This document shows positions 15,224-24,153 of a DNA stretch of 64,000 bases, in pieces. Under the pieces are notes generated by a model. The model did no database searches. It was not told the DNA's origin and was given only the letters and a program-made list of their open reading frames with translations. The stretch spans positions 19,584 through 83,583 of the forward strand of contig JAHDWJ010000018.1 in assembly GCA_023384415.1 (NCBI GenBank), given 5' to 3'. Position numbers and translations under genes: made by a program. Position 1 is the first letter of the stretch. Each line of letters starts with the position of its first letter. Source of the stretch: Anaerolineae bacterium (lineage in GTDB: Bacteria; Chloroflexota; Anaerolineae; Promineifilales; Promineifilaceae).

Positions 15224-17638
15224 CTACCCATAGGCCAGGCTTTCCCGGACGCTGATGCGGGTGGCCCGGCGGGCGGGCAGGATGGAGGCCAGGGTGGAGA
15301 GGATCAAGATGGTGAGGAGCCAGGTGAATAGGGCAGTGTGGTTAAAAGCAAAGGATAGGTCAGCTTCTAACATGGTTTGGCCTAGCCGCCGGGCCATGGG
15401 CTGGGCCAGCAGGTAGGCGATGGGCGCGGCCGCGAACCAACTCAACACTCCTTGCAGCACCCCCTCTAAGAGAAACATCCCCATAATCACCCTGGAGCGG
15501 GCCCCAATCGCCCGCAGCACCCCAATTTCCCGTGTTCGCTCCACCACACTGATCCCCAACGATCCCATCAGCCCAATCCCCCCCACACAAGCCATCAACA
15601 GGGAGAGTCCCAGTAGCATCTGCTCCACTGAGGCAAACTGGTTCTCTACATCCCGCCGCTCCTCTAATTTTATCGTGGTGGTGTATAGGTCAATGGGGAT
15701 CCCGGCCTCACTAAGGCGACTTTTTAACTGATCAGACGCGGCCGCCACCGTCACCATCCCCTTCTCATCTGTTTGCACATACACCTGGGTACCCACCCCT
15801 GTTCGCCCCGTCGCGGTCGCTGCTGCCGCCAATGGGGCATAAACCGGCTCCACGGCAAAGCCGATGTCATACAGCTCCTTATACAGACCCACTACCTGCC
15901 ATGCCGACACCCCCAATTCCCCTAAATCAAGGTCAACCGTATCACCCACGGCCACCCCATTTTTTCGGGCCGTCTCCTGGTTGATGACGATGACCTGGGC
16001 TGCGTCATCAGGTTGCAGCCAGCGGCCGCTCACTATCAGCGGCCGCCGCATGGTGGTATCTGGGGGGATGCCCAAAAGCTGTGCCCCCAACCCGGCCGAA
16101 TCTGGCAGCCGCTCCCCATCCCGGAGCAGGGCTACGTTGCGGCTGTACCACAACTCCGCTGCTGTCACCCCCGGTAATGTTTCCGCCAGAGGTAAAACCT
16201 GTGCGGCCGCGACCTCCTCCCCAAACCCGATGCGGAAATCATACCCTCGCCGGGCCATATCCTGGTCCAGGGTGAGATTGGTGGAAGAGACCAGGCTCAT
16301 CACCATCAGGTACGTCACCCCGGCGGTTGTCAGCACCAGCAGGGTCAGAGTCAGACGCCCTTTGCGCCGAAATAGATTGCCCAACGCGGCCGCGAACAGG
16401 GTGGGTAAAAACCGTTCTCCTACCCAATCTACCAGTCGGTCAAAGCGGCCGCTGCCAAAATCATGGCCCAACCCATAACTGGCAATCGCTTCCCGCACGC
16501 TGATCCCTGCCCCCCGCCAAACCGGCCACAACGCCGCCAACAGCGGTGCAATCAACGCGGCCCCAATCTGAAAAACCACAGCTCGCCAGGAAAAGCGGAA
16601 AACATCATAATCAATATTAAAAATGTTAAGAAACCAGCGGCTGGCATAAAAAGCAGTCACCAGCCCCAGCGGCAGAGCGATAAGCAGGGCCAACACCCCA
16701 TACCCCACTACCCCCACCAGATATACCCGGATAATTACCCCACTGCCACCGCCAATCGCCTTCATCACCCCAATCTGGTCCGTCTGCTGGGTGATCATCG
16801 CTGTCATGGTATTGATCACCAGCACCACGCTGAGAAATAGGGAGACGATAGCCATCACCTGCATTACCACCGTCACCCCTTCCACAAACATCCGCCCCCA
16901 ATGCCGATCCGGCTCCTGGTAGATAGAAACCAGTACCGCAACCCCCTGCTGGCTGAGACGGGCACGGATTTCGCCCGCCACTTCCTGGGCCAATGTTTCG
17001 CTGTACGGTTCTACCTGAACCAATAGCTGCCCATACTGCCCAGCGGGAATGCCAAATAGCTCCAGCCCGGTGGCATCGGTGAAGAAGTGAGGTTGGCCGC
17101 CAAAAAGGGGTGGGGGAACGAAGGGATGGCGCACCAGGCCGTTAATGGTGAATGATTGGGCTTCACCCCCCAGCTCAACAATGAGGGCATCCCCCAGACC
17201 CAGGTTAAAAAATTGACTGGTCAGCCGCTCTACCCCAATCTGGCGACCGCCCGGCCACGCCCCTTCTTTTAACTCCAGCCGGTCATACACCTGGTTTTGA
17301 TAATCCCCGCGCATCACCAGGGTTGCCAGCTTCCATTCTTTATCGGGTTGCAGCTTGTAGCGGATAGATAGCTGGTTGACCGGGTCTATGGCGACGACAC
17401 CAGGTATCTCTTCGAGGGCTGCGGCCGCGGCCGCGTCCACCGTGTCTCGTAAAATAATATTAAGATGAGACGGGGCCACCGCCCGATGCGCTCCATCCAT
17501 CCCCGTCAATAGCTGATCCACCAGGCCAAAAATCGTCCCAATCGCCAAAACACCAACGGCAATACTCAATACCGCCAACAAGCTCCGCACCTTGTTGTGC
17601 CACAAATCAGACCACACTTTATGCCAGATAACGTTCAT
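15224..17638 (-). CDS. MacB/FtsX-type ABC transporter permease
   Basis: An 804-residue permease with the duplicated FtsX layout. Membrane segment 1 lies near residues 18-40 (SLLAVLSIAVGVLAIGTIFG), a large outside domain follows, then three segments (about 260-375), a second N-terminal segment near 425, another outside domain, and three final segments ending in LPARRATRISVRESLAYG. Such permeases pair with a LolD/MacB ATPase, here encoded just upstream, and export lipoproteins, peptides or drugs by mechanotransmission. Eight GCGGCCGC sites fall in it. Confidence 0.9.
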   Translation of the reverse strand: MNVIWHKVWSDLWHNKVRSLLAVLSIAVGVLAIGTIFGLVDQLLTGMDGAHRAVAPSHLNIILRDTVDAAAAAALEEIPGVVAIDPVNQLSIRYKLQPDKEWKLATLVMRGDYQNQVYDRLELKEGAWPGGRQIGVERLTSQFFNLGLGDALIVELGGEAQSFTINGLVRHPFVPPPLFGGQPHFFTDATGLELFGIPAGQYGQLLVQVEPYSETLAQEVAGEIRARLSQQGVAVLVSIYQEPDRHWGRMFVEGVTVVMQVMAIVSLFLSVVLVINTMTAMITQQTDQIGVMKAIGGGSGVIIRVYLVGVVGYGVLALLIALPLGLVTAFYASRWFLNIFNIDYDVFRFSWRAVVFQIGAALIAPLLAALWPVWRGAGISVREAIASYGLGHDFGSGRFDRLVDWVGERFLPTLFAAALGNLFRRKGRLTLTLLVLTTAGVTYLMVMSLVSSTNLTLDQDMARRGYDFRIGFGEEVAAAQVLPLAETLPGVTAAELWYSRNVALLRDGERLPDSAGLGAQLLGIPPDTTMRRPLIVSGRWLQPDDAAQVIVINQETARKNGVAVGDTVDLDLGELGVSAWQVVGLYKELYDIGFAVEPVYAPLAAAATATGRTGVGTQVYVQTDEKGMVTVAAASDQLKSRLSEAGIPIDLYTTTIKLEERRDVENQFASVEQMLLGLSLLMACVGGIGLMGSLGISVVERTREIGVLRAIGARSRVIMGMFLLEGVLQGVLSWFAAAPIAYLLAQPMARRLGQTMLEADLSFAFNHTALFTWLLTILILSTLASILPARRATRISVRESLAYG

Positions 17639-17680
17639 AGGCGTTTGCGCGTTTGCGAGTAAGCCAGTAGGCGAGGTACT

Positions 17681-17725
17681 CTGTCAACTCCTCACACCTC
17701 ACTCCTCACACCTCAGTCCTCATCC
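17681..17725. repeat. CTCCTCACACCTCA simple repeat
   Basis: Degenerate tandem copies of CTCCTCACACCTCA/CTCATCCCTCA between permease and ATPase genes, overlapping the last codons of the ATPase. Confidence 0.55.
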
Positions 17726-18399
17726 CTCAACCTTCCATTCTCAATTAACAGTTGTCGCCCCGCCTGCCTGGCCAACTGGCGGTCATGCGTTACCATAACC
17801 AGGGTCTTTCCCTGGTCAATCAGATGGCAAAAAACAGCAAACACATCTGCTGAGGTGCGGGCATCCAGGTTGCCGGTGGGTTCATCCGCCACAATCAGGG
17901 GGGGATCATTGGCCAGGGCGCGGGCGATGGCCGCTCGCTGCTGCTGCCCACCGGAGACCTGACTGGGCAGTTTATGGGCCTGATCGGCCAGCCCTACCAG
18001 CTCCAGTAACTGCATCGCCCGCTCTCGCCGGGCCTCCCGGCCCAACTTGCCCACAAAATCCATAGGCAAGATGACGTTTTGCAGCAGGTTGAGGGCGGGC
18101 AGCAGTTGGAAAAATTGGAAAACAATGCCCAAATTTTCGCCCCGCCATTGGGCCAGTTGGTTTTCGCTGAGGGTGTGTAAGGTGCGCCCATTGATCCGCA
18201 CCACCCCAGATGTAGGGTGATCAATGCCGGTGATCATGTTCAACAGGGTAGATTTGCCATTGCCCGATGGCCCCACCACAGCCACAAATTCCCCCGGTTG
18301 AATGGCGAAACTGATCCCTTTTAGCACCTCAACCTCGTGATCCCCCACATGATAATTTTTATAAACCTCTTCAACCTGGACGATGGGATTATTGGGCAT
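17713..18399 (-). CDS. ABC transporter ATP-binding protein (LolD/MacB type)
   Basis: A 228-residue ATPase with Walker A GPSGNGKST, Q-loop, signature VSGGQQQRAAIARALAN, Walker B PLIVADEPTGNLD and the switch VMVTHD. The GNLDARTS ending of Walker B is typical for the LolD/MacB/FtsE group that drives FtsX-type permeases. It lies 74 bases before the permease on the same strand and is surely its partner. The transported substrate is unknown. Confidence 0.93.
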   Translation of the reverse strand: MPNNPIVQVEEVYKNYHVGDHEVEVLKGISFAIQPGEFVAVVGPSGNGKSTLLNMITGIDHPTSGVVRINGRTLHTLSENQLAQWRGENLGIVFQFFQLLPALNLLQNVILPMDFVGKLGREARRERAMQLLELVGLADQAHKLPSQVSGGQQQRAAIARALANDPPLIVADEPTGNLDARTSADVFAVFCHLIDQGKTLVMVTHDRQLARQAGRQLLIENGRLRDED

Positions 18400-18428
18400 G
18401 GTTTACCTGTTTTGGGAATGGGAGTTTG

Positions 18429-18460
18429 CGTTGACCGCCGTCAGCCGTTAGCGGTCAACG
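18429..18460. repeat. Hairpin after the carotenoid oxygenase gene
   Basis: A 10-bp perfect stem (CGTTGACCGC / GCGGTCAACG) with a 12-base loop overlaps the oxygenase stop codon. It has no T-run, so it is more likely a member of the dispersed TTGACCGCCGACGG word family (also near 21,525, 33,734 and 34,128) than an intrinsic terminator. Confidence 0.55.
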
Positions 18461-19878
18461 TTCAAACGAAAATATTCCCCATGGTAGCCAAAAAGGACAG
18501 GGTGGGGAATTTCGGCCCGGCCGATTTCGTCAAAGGTGTGGGCATCGAGAATGAGCAGGAAAGAGTTCCCCTGGGCTGCGTTTAAGACAACCGAAAGGAT
18601 AACCCCATCATCTTCAGCGGTATGGTCTGGCGCGGCCGCAAAAACTGGCTCACCGGGATAACAATTTTCCTCGTACCAGATTTGGGCCTGCCGGGTAGCC
18701 ATATCTACTTTCACAAGCTGGTTATAAAACCCCTGCCGCTGCCGGGGGTTGATGCTAGAAGCATACACATACCGGTAATTTGGGTTGTTGTTGTACCGTT
18801 CATAATCAAAACGGGGCAGCTCCATACATTGTTCAGAGATAGTTTCCCAGGTGACTGGCTGCTGTTTAGCTTTTAGCGGCAGCCGGTAACGGCGCAGCTT
18901 GCCGAACGGTATCTCCATCTGGGGCTGCTCTAATCTCCGCAAATAATACGCTTTCAGAATGTCGGCGTCAGGGTAAGCTACGATGTCGAAAATGAGTTCA
19001 TCCCCCTGCTCAAAGGCGTTGACATGGTGAAAGGCAAAGAAGGGGTCCGTCTTATATCGGGCCACGACTTCCCCGGTGAACCGATTGAGAAGGGTGATGG
19101 GGGTGCCCCGTTGGGGTTTCCAGGTGAAATTTTCGATGTAAGGGCGCAGCCAGAGGAGCAGGCTGAGAGGGTTGACCACCAGGGGAAATTCGGTGAGGAT
19201 GATGTAATTTTGGCTCATGCCAAAGCTGTGCATGTAAGCGGGCTGCCTGACTGGTACCTGGCCAACGCATTGGGGCGCGGCCGCGCCGATCATCTGGTAC
19301 AACCGGTAATGGCTCATCCGGTGGTAGCGGGTGACCACATTGTAAACGGTGTCCCGGGCAAAATCGAAATGGGGATGCACCGTCGTCATTTGCCCGGTGG
19401 TTCCTGCTTCATAGCTAAAAACCCCCACCGATTCGAGCGTTTCCGGGTCAAATTGAACCTGAATGGGGGTCTCGGCCAGGGCGAGATATTGGTTGGCTAT
19501 CTGGGTAATATTGACTTTGGCACTGTCGGTGATTTTGGGGGAGAAGATGGCCATCACCCGTTGGAAAAAGTCGCGGCATGGGTCAGTGGCAAATTCGGAG
19601 TAGGTGATGCGCCCTGTCTCTTGAGCGGACCGGTAGGCGTTGGTCTCTAAAAATTTGTTGGCATAAGCGACGCGGCCGCCAGCAAAAGAAAATTTATGCA
19701 GCATTGCCAGCCCATCAAACCAATGGCGATAACGCTGCTCCCCCACCTGGAATGTACCCGGCCCATTGCGTAACAATGTGCCCGTTAGCCAGGAAGGAAC
19801 CACCCCCTGCACCGGCAGTGACTCCAGGGTAATCTCCCGGTCTGATTGGCCAAACCCCAGGTCAAATACCTTAGACAT
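18448..19878 (-). CDS. Carotenoid cleavage oxygenase (RPE65 family)
   Basis: A 476-residue member of the Fe(II) carotenoid/retinal oxygenase family. The four iron-binding histidines are placed by family motifs: [26 protein letters not shown] and, near the C-terminus, FGYHGEYF. The opening [14 protein letters not shown] is also typical. Such enzymes split a carotenoid double bond, for instance beta-carotene to retinal or apocarotenoids. It overlaps the end of the upstream crtI-like gene by 8 bases, so the two are translated together, which supports a role in making a cleaved carotenoid. No rhodopsin gene is in the window. Confidence 0.93.
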   Translation of the reverse strand: MSKVFDLGFGQSDREITLESLPVQGVVPSWLTGTLLRNGPGTFQVGEQRYRHWFDGLAMLHKFSFAGGRVAYANKFLETNAYRSAQETGRITYSEFATDPCRDFFQRVMAIFSPKITDSAKVNITQIANQYLALAETPIQVQFDPETLESVGVFSYEAGTTGQMTTVHPHFDFARDTVYNVVTRYHRMSHYRLYQMIGAAAPQCVGQVPVRQPAYMHSFGMSQNYIILTEFPLVVNPLSLLLWLRPYIENFTWKPQRGTPITLLNRFTGEVVARYKTDPFFAFHHVNAFEQGDELIFDIVAYPDADILKAYYLRRLEQPQMEIPFGKLRRYRLPLKAKQQPVTWETISEQCMELPRFDYERYNNNPNYRYVYASSINPRQRQGFYNQLVKVDMATRQAQIWYEENCYPGEPVFAAAPDHTAEDDGVILSVVLNAAQGNSFLLILDAHTFDEIGRAEIPHPVLFGYHGEYFRLNVDR

Positions 19879-21376
19879 ATACCTTTTCCTTTACTCCTAC
19901 CGGTGTGGGATCAATCAGTTCCGCGGCAATTTTACCGGAAGCTAACACCGAAGGAACCCCAGCCCCTGGATGGGTGCCGGCCCCGACGAAATAGAGGTTG
20001 GCGAACTCCTCAGAGCGGTTATGCGGCCGCAGCCAGGCCGATTGCAGCAAAGTTGGTTGCACGGAAAAGGCCGCTCCCCGGTAACTGTTTAACGTATTTT
20101 GGAAATGGCGCGGGTCAATCTGATGCTCGGCAACAATATTGGCCTGCAAATCAGGCAGATAATTGTCTTCCAAAAATTGCATCAGCCGGTCCCGGTAGGG
20201 CCGGGCCATCTGTGCCCAATCGGTGGGCGATTCCAGGTTAGGTACCAGGGAAAGGACATAAAAAGATTCACACCCCGGTGGGGCAATAGAAGCATCCGTG
20301 AGGGTGGGCATGTGCAGGTAAAGCGAAAAATCTTCCGGCAATTGTCGGCCTGAAAATACATCTCGAAGCAGCCCTTTGTACCGCTGGTTTAAGATAATGT
20401 TGTGATGATGTAGTTGGCTGTCCAGGTAACGCCGCTTTGTACCAAAATAGATAACCACCAGCGACATGCTATATTTAAGCCAATCAAGGCGGCGATTGGT
20501 ATACTTTTTGCGGTAAGGGGTGGGAATGAGGTGGCGATAGGTGAACGCCACATCTCCATTACACACCACCACATCTGCTTCTACCCGGCTGCCATCGGCC
20601 AGCCGCACCCCGCTAACTTTATCCCCATTGATCAAAATTTCCGCTACTTCCGTTTCCAGATGTACTTGAACCCCAAGCTCATCCATCAAGCGGCCAAAGG
20701 CGTTGACAATAGCCCCGGTGCCCCCCAACGCATAATACACCCCATACGTTTTCTCAAACTGGACAATGAGAGAATAGATGGCTGGGGTGTCAAGTGGGCT
20801 GCCGCCGATGAGCAGGGGATGGAAGGAGAAGACACGGCGCAGAAACTCATCTTTGACGAAGCGGGAAACAAAGCCGTAACTTCCTTGAAATGCTCCCAGC
20901 CGCATCACATCGGGCATAATTTTGAGCATGTCGGCTAATTTGAGGAAGGGTTTATCGGTATAAGGGTGAAAAGCATTAAAAATAGCAATGGTGCGCTCAA
21001 TGAAGCGGCGATACCCCTCTTTGGCCGACGGGTTGAACCGTTCAATCTCGGCCAGCATGTCATCCATCTGGTGGTAATAGTTGAAGGGGCGCCCTTCAGC
21101 GTCAAAGATGCGGTAAAACGGATCGAGTGGCACCAGGGTCATATACTCTTGCCGCTGCCGTCCGGCCGCCTGGAATATTTCATCAAACATGTAAGGAGCA
21201 GTGATGACGGTTGGCCCGCCGTCAAACTTAAACCCGTTGATCTCATATTGATAAGCGCGGCCGCCTAACTGATCCCGCTTCTCCAATAAAGTAACCTTGT
21301 GCCCCTTCGCCGCCAACCGAATCGCGGCCGCCATTCCCCCAAAGCCGCTGCCAATGACGATGATCTTCTGCTTCAT
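19871..21376 (-). CDS. Phytoene desaturase family protein (CrtI-like)
   Basis: A 501-residue FAD-dependent desaturase/isomerase. ATG 21376 is chosen because GGGGAG lies just upstream and the FAD motif starts at once: [20 protein letters not shown] (4-23). [27 protein letters not shown] follows, and the C-terminal FAD-contact is [17 protein letters not shown]. These are CrtI-family marks. It may desaturate phytoene or act as a related carotenoid desaturase (CrtN/CrtO-like). It is transcribed ahead of the oxygenase gene with an 8-base overlap; crtB is not in the window. Confidence 0.92.
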   Translation of the reverse strand: MKQKIIVIGSGFGGMAAAIRLAAKGHKVTLLEKRDQLGGRAYQYEINGFKFDGGPTVITAPYMFDEIFQAAGRQRQEYMTLVPLDPFYRIFDAEGRPFNYYHQMDDMLAEIERFNPSAKEGYRRFIERTIAIFNAFHPYTDKPFLKLADMLKIMPDVMRLGAFQGSYGFVSRFVKDEFLRRVFSFHPLLIGGSPLDTPAIYSLIVQFEKTYGVYYALGGTGAIVNAFGRLMDELGVQVHLETEVAEILINGDKVSGVRLADGSRVEADVVVCNGDVAFTYRHLIPTPYRKKYTNRRLDWLKYSMSLVVIYFGTKRRYLDSQLHHHNIILNQRYKGLLRDVFSGRQLPEDFSLYLHMPTLTDASIAPPGCESFYVLSLVPNLESPTDWAQMARPYRDRLMQFLEDNYLPDLQANIVAEHQIDPRHFQNTLNSYRGAAFSVQPTLLQSAWLRPHNRSEEFANLYFVGAGTHPGAGVPSVLASGKIAAELIDPTPVGVKEKVYV

Positions 21377-21407
21377 CTCTCCCCCCCGTACCCTTTTCAA
21401 GACCTGT

Positions 21408-21455
21408 GACAATAATTTGTCTAATCATTGTACACTATTTGTCCATATTTGCGAA
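21408..21455. promoter_or_regulatory. AT-rich upstream region of crtI with GACAAAT repeats
   Basis: A near-palindrome GACAATAATTTGTC (21408-21421) and a second, inverted-sense TTTGTCC about 20 bases further give two GACAAAT words in the same direction on the crtI strand, with TACAAT between that could be a -10. This looks like an operator-promoter region for the carotenoid operon, but no regulator is identified. Confidence 0.35.
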
Positions 21456-21619
21456 TGGCTGTTGATCTTTTGTTAAGGAATGGGGGATGGTTCGCCTTCA
21501 TGGCAATAGTGACTGACAAATTTCTGACCGCAGACGGCTGACGCCAGATCGCCCACAAGGGGCAGTGTGGCAAAGGGGCAAAGGGGCAAAGGAGCAGATT
21601 AAATAGCAGTCAGCCGTCA

Positions 21620-21688
21620 GCGTCAGAAACGCCGCAATCCCTTGAATCGCTTAAAAAGGAGCTGGGGGTTGCCGATGAGCCAGCGTGA
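21620..21688 (+). pseudogene. Truncated antitoxin end upstream of YoeB
   Basis: The frame ending at TGA 21686-21688 reads ETPQSLESLKKELGVADEPA and overlaps the YoeB start by 14 bases, the layout of an antitoxin C-terminus in YefM/YoeB-type operons. Upstream of about 21,620 the sequence becomes repeat-like (CAAAGGGG, GTCAGCCGTCAG words) and no antitoxin DNA-binding part is seen. The family assignment is by position only. Confidence 0.45.
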
Positions 21689-21938
21689 GGCTGTATTTCA
21701 TCCTGAATTTCGAGAGGATTTGGCCTACTGGGTGAAACTGGACCGCAAGACAGCCCTGCAAGCGTTTATGCTCATTGAAGCTATTATGCGCGACCCGTTT
21801 GCCGGCTTGGGCAAACCGGAACGGCTCAAATACCTTGACGCTAACACCTGGTCGCGCCGATTAACCCAAGAACACCGCATCGTCTACTGGGTTACAGAGA
21901 GCCGAATAGAGTTTCTACAGGGTCGTTACCATTACTAA
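21675..21938 (+). CDS. yoeB: Txe/YoeB family mRNA-interferase toxin
   Basis: An 87-residue RelE-superfamily toxin. ATG 21675 (MSQREAVFHPEF) is preferred over an earlier in-frame start because family members begin here. FREDLAYWVKLDR, DPFAGLGKPERLKY, TWSRRLTQEHRIVYWV and the ending FLQGRYHY match YoeB, including the Glu, Arg and C-terminal His/Tyr used for ribosome-dependent mRNA cleavage. It overlaps a residual antitoxin end. Its 3' end overlaps that of the convergent NB-ARC gene by 24 bases. The motifs are intact, so if expressed without antitoxin it should be toxic; it may be silent or controlled elsewhere. Confidence 0.88.
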   Translation: MSQREAVFHPEFREDLAYWVKLDRKTALQAFMLIEAIMRDPFAGLGKPERLKYLDANTWSRRLTQEHRIVYWVTESRIEFLQGRYHY

Positions 21939-23573
21939 ACGGGCCAGGGTCGCGGCCGCAGCCAGGAGTTGTTCCCGGGCCGGTTGCAGCCGGGCGGCTG
22001 CTTCCGGGGATGCGGCCGCCTGCTGGTCCAGCCGGGCCACCGCCTGCCTATACCAGAGCCGCCCCAACGCGGCCGCAAACAAGGCAAACCCCGCCTGGTT
22101 CGTCTGTTCAGCCCAGAGTAAAGCCGCCCGTAAATTTCCCTGCTCTGCGGCCAGCGGCTCTACCGGTTCCTTACAATCGGGAACGCCCCACCCCTGTTCC
22201 GTTTGCTGTAAAAGCTGCTGGTAATAGGTGAAATGGTGCGCCTGCGCGGCCGCTCTTTCCCCCGCTGCGTCCAATTTTTCCCCGGCAAATTGCCGGATCA
22301 TCTCCAGCAAATCATACCGGCTCTGCTCTTCCACCGCCGGGCGAACAGCTACCAGCGACTTATCTACCAGTTCGGCGTGGCCGCAAAAAAAGGTGGCCGC
22401 GTCCATCTGGCTCACAAATTGGGCCGCCGCCTGTGTCCACCCCCCATGAAACAGTGCCAGACGAGGCAGCAGTTCTCGTGCTTCGGGCGAAAGAAACTGA
22501 TAACTCCATTCGATGGTTGCCTGTAACGTCTGCTGCCGGGTGGGGGCGGTGCGGCTGCCGCTGGTCAGATAGCGCAAAGCCTGGGGCAGCCGGGCAGCGA
22601 TTTCGGCGGGGGTGAATTGGGCGATATTGGCGGCCGCCAGCTCTAAGGCTAAGGGAATCCCATCCAGATACCGGCAAATGACGGCTACTGCCGCCATGTT
22701 ACTAACAGTAAGACGAAAATGGGGGTTCGCGGCCGCGGCCCGTTCACAAAAGAGCGCAATAGCTGCATATTGGTACCACATCTCCGGCGTCGTGCCCGGC
22801 TCCCGCCAGGCAGTATCAGGGAAAGGCAGCGGGAGCACAGGGTAGCGCATCTCTCCATTCACCCGCAGCGGCTCCCGGCTGGTGGTTATAATTACCAACT
22901 GGGGGCAAAGGCGCAGCAGCCGTTCCGTCAGGTGGGCACAACTTTCCAGCAAATGTTCACAGTTATCCAGCAGCAGCAGCACCGACCGGTTATGGAGATG
23001 GGCGGCAATCGTTTCGGGCAGCGGCTGCTCAACGGTGACCGGTACTGCCAGCAATGCGGCCAGGCGGGGCAAAAGCTGGCCTGGGTCAGACAGTTCGGCC
23101 AGTTCCGCCAGCCAGATACCGCCGGGAAACAGGGCAGTATGGACACATTGCCAGGCCAGATGGATCGCCAGCCGGGTTTTGCCACTTCCCCCAGGGCCAG
23201 TGAGGGTGATGAGCCGCTGCCCTGGTAACTGCTGCTGTAAATAAGCGGTTTCTTCAATCCGACCTACAAAAGAGTTGAAATAATGGGGTAAATTATGGGG
23301 GGGTGCGGCCGCGGGCTGTTGCGGCAGGGGGAGCTTATCCACCGGCTGCTCACCCAGCCCCGCCGCCACAAAATCCGCTCGTTGGCTCGTGGGAATTGCC
23401 AGACAATCAGCCAGCCGTTCCGCCATTGGTCGGGACGGCCGCCGTTCATCCTGTTCAATTTTCCGAATGGTAATCACGGCACAGCCCACCAACTGGGCTA
23501 ACTGGGGCTGGGTCAAATCCAACGCTTTCCGCTGCCGCCGCACCCAGTAACCAAAAGAAGCTGTATCGTTCAT
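21915..23573 (-). CDS. XRE-HTH / NB-ARC regulator, C-terminally truncated
   Basis: A 552-residue protein with an XRE helix-turn-helix at 8-65 (LTQPQLAQLVGCAVITIRKI) and an NB-ARC-type ATPase. The ATPase has Walker A LTGPGGSGKTRLA, Walker B VLLLLDNCEHLLES, ITTSREPLRV and GIPLALELAAANI. After EQGNLRAALLWAEQ, where relatives continue into several hundred residues of TPR repeats, it ends within about 90 residues in an Ala-rich stretch and reads into the 3' end of YoeB. It is therefore probably truncated at its C-terminus. It may sense a ligand or load through the missing TPRs. It is dense in GCGGCCGC. Confidence 0.8.
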   Translation of the reverse strand: MNDTASFGYWVRRQRKALDLTQPQLAQLVGCAVITIRKIEQDERRPSRPMAERLADCLAIPTSQRADFVAAGLGEQPVDKLPLPQQPAAAPPHNLPHYFNSFVGRIEETAYLQQQLPGQRLITLTGPGGSGKTRLAIHLAWQCVHTALFPGGIWLAELAELSDPGQLLPRLAALLAVPVTVEQPLPETIAAHLHNRSVLLLLDNCEHLLESCAHLTERLLRLCPQLVIITTSREPLRVNGEMRYPVLPLPFPDTAWREPGTTPEMWYQYAAIALFCERAAAANPHFRLTVSNMAAVAVICRYLDGIPLALELAAANIAQFTPAEIAARLPQALRYLTSGSRTAPTRQQTLQATIEWSYQFLSPEARELLPRLALFHGGWTQAAAQFVSQMDAATFFCGHAELVDKSLVAVRPAVEEQSRYDLLEMIRQFAGEKLDAAGERAAAQAHHFTYYQQLLQQTEQGWGVPDCKEPVEPLAAEQGNLRAALLWAEQTNQAGFALFAAALGRLWYRQAVARLDQQAAASPEAAARLQPAREQLLAAAATLARLVMVTTL

Positions 23574-23754
23574 TCTGTATCCCTTTTGTATCGCTAACCG
23601 TTACCCGCGCCGGGTTTATCTATGCTTTAATAAAACCATCTGAGCGATGAGGCGTGAGGAGTGAGAAGGGTGTAGGCGTATCCCCCTTTCATTATCGGTC
23701 TTTCGTCCTTGAACTATCTTAACTCAACCCACCTTATTGATAAAGGAGCAAAAA

Positions 23755-24153
23755 ATGTTTGAAGTAGAACAATTCGATCGTCAAATCCCCCATCTGATCA
23801 TTGCCTGGTCTAAGGCGATGCGCGGCGGATACAGCATTGTTCAAGTAATGGAAGCGACGGCTCAGATGGAGCGCACTCAGCAGCCGCTTGACACCCAAAA
23901 TGAATTTACCGCTTTGCAGGCTGTAGAATCGGTACCTTATGCGGATGTCAACCCCGCGGCCGCGCAGTTTGCCCAGGTTGTGCGTGAATTTAAAGAAACT
24001 GGTTCTTTATTGACCGCCCTGGAAAATTTGCAGCAGCGGCTTCCCGGCAGCAATCTGGCCCTGGTAATGGATACCATCAAAGCCCACCGGCAAGTTGGTG
24101 GCAACCTGGCTGATATTCTAGAGGTGCTGGGGCTGGTGCTGGCGCAGCGGTAA
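23755..24153 (+). CDS. Stand-alone TadB/T2SS-F-like cytoplasmic domain
   Basis: A 132-residue protein with AAAGGAGC 6 bases before ATG 23755. The sequence resembles the cytoplasmic domain of TadB/TadC pilus-assembly proteins: QIPHLIIAWSKAMRGGYSIV, FAQVVREFKETGSLLTALEN, LVMDTIKAHRQVGGNLADIL. In TadB this domain sits between membrane helices and contacts the TadA ATPase. Here no membrane segment exists, so it is either a free domain or a remnant. Its last 36 bases overlap the 3' end of the convergent TPR gene. No other pilus genes are near. Confidence 0.65.
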   Translation: MFEVEQFDRQIPHLIIAWSKAMRGGYSIVQVMEATAQMERTQQPLDTQNEFTALQAVESVPYADVNPAAAQFAQVVREFKETGSLLTALENLQQRLPGSNLALVMDTIKAHRQVGGNLADILEVLGLVLAQR

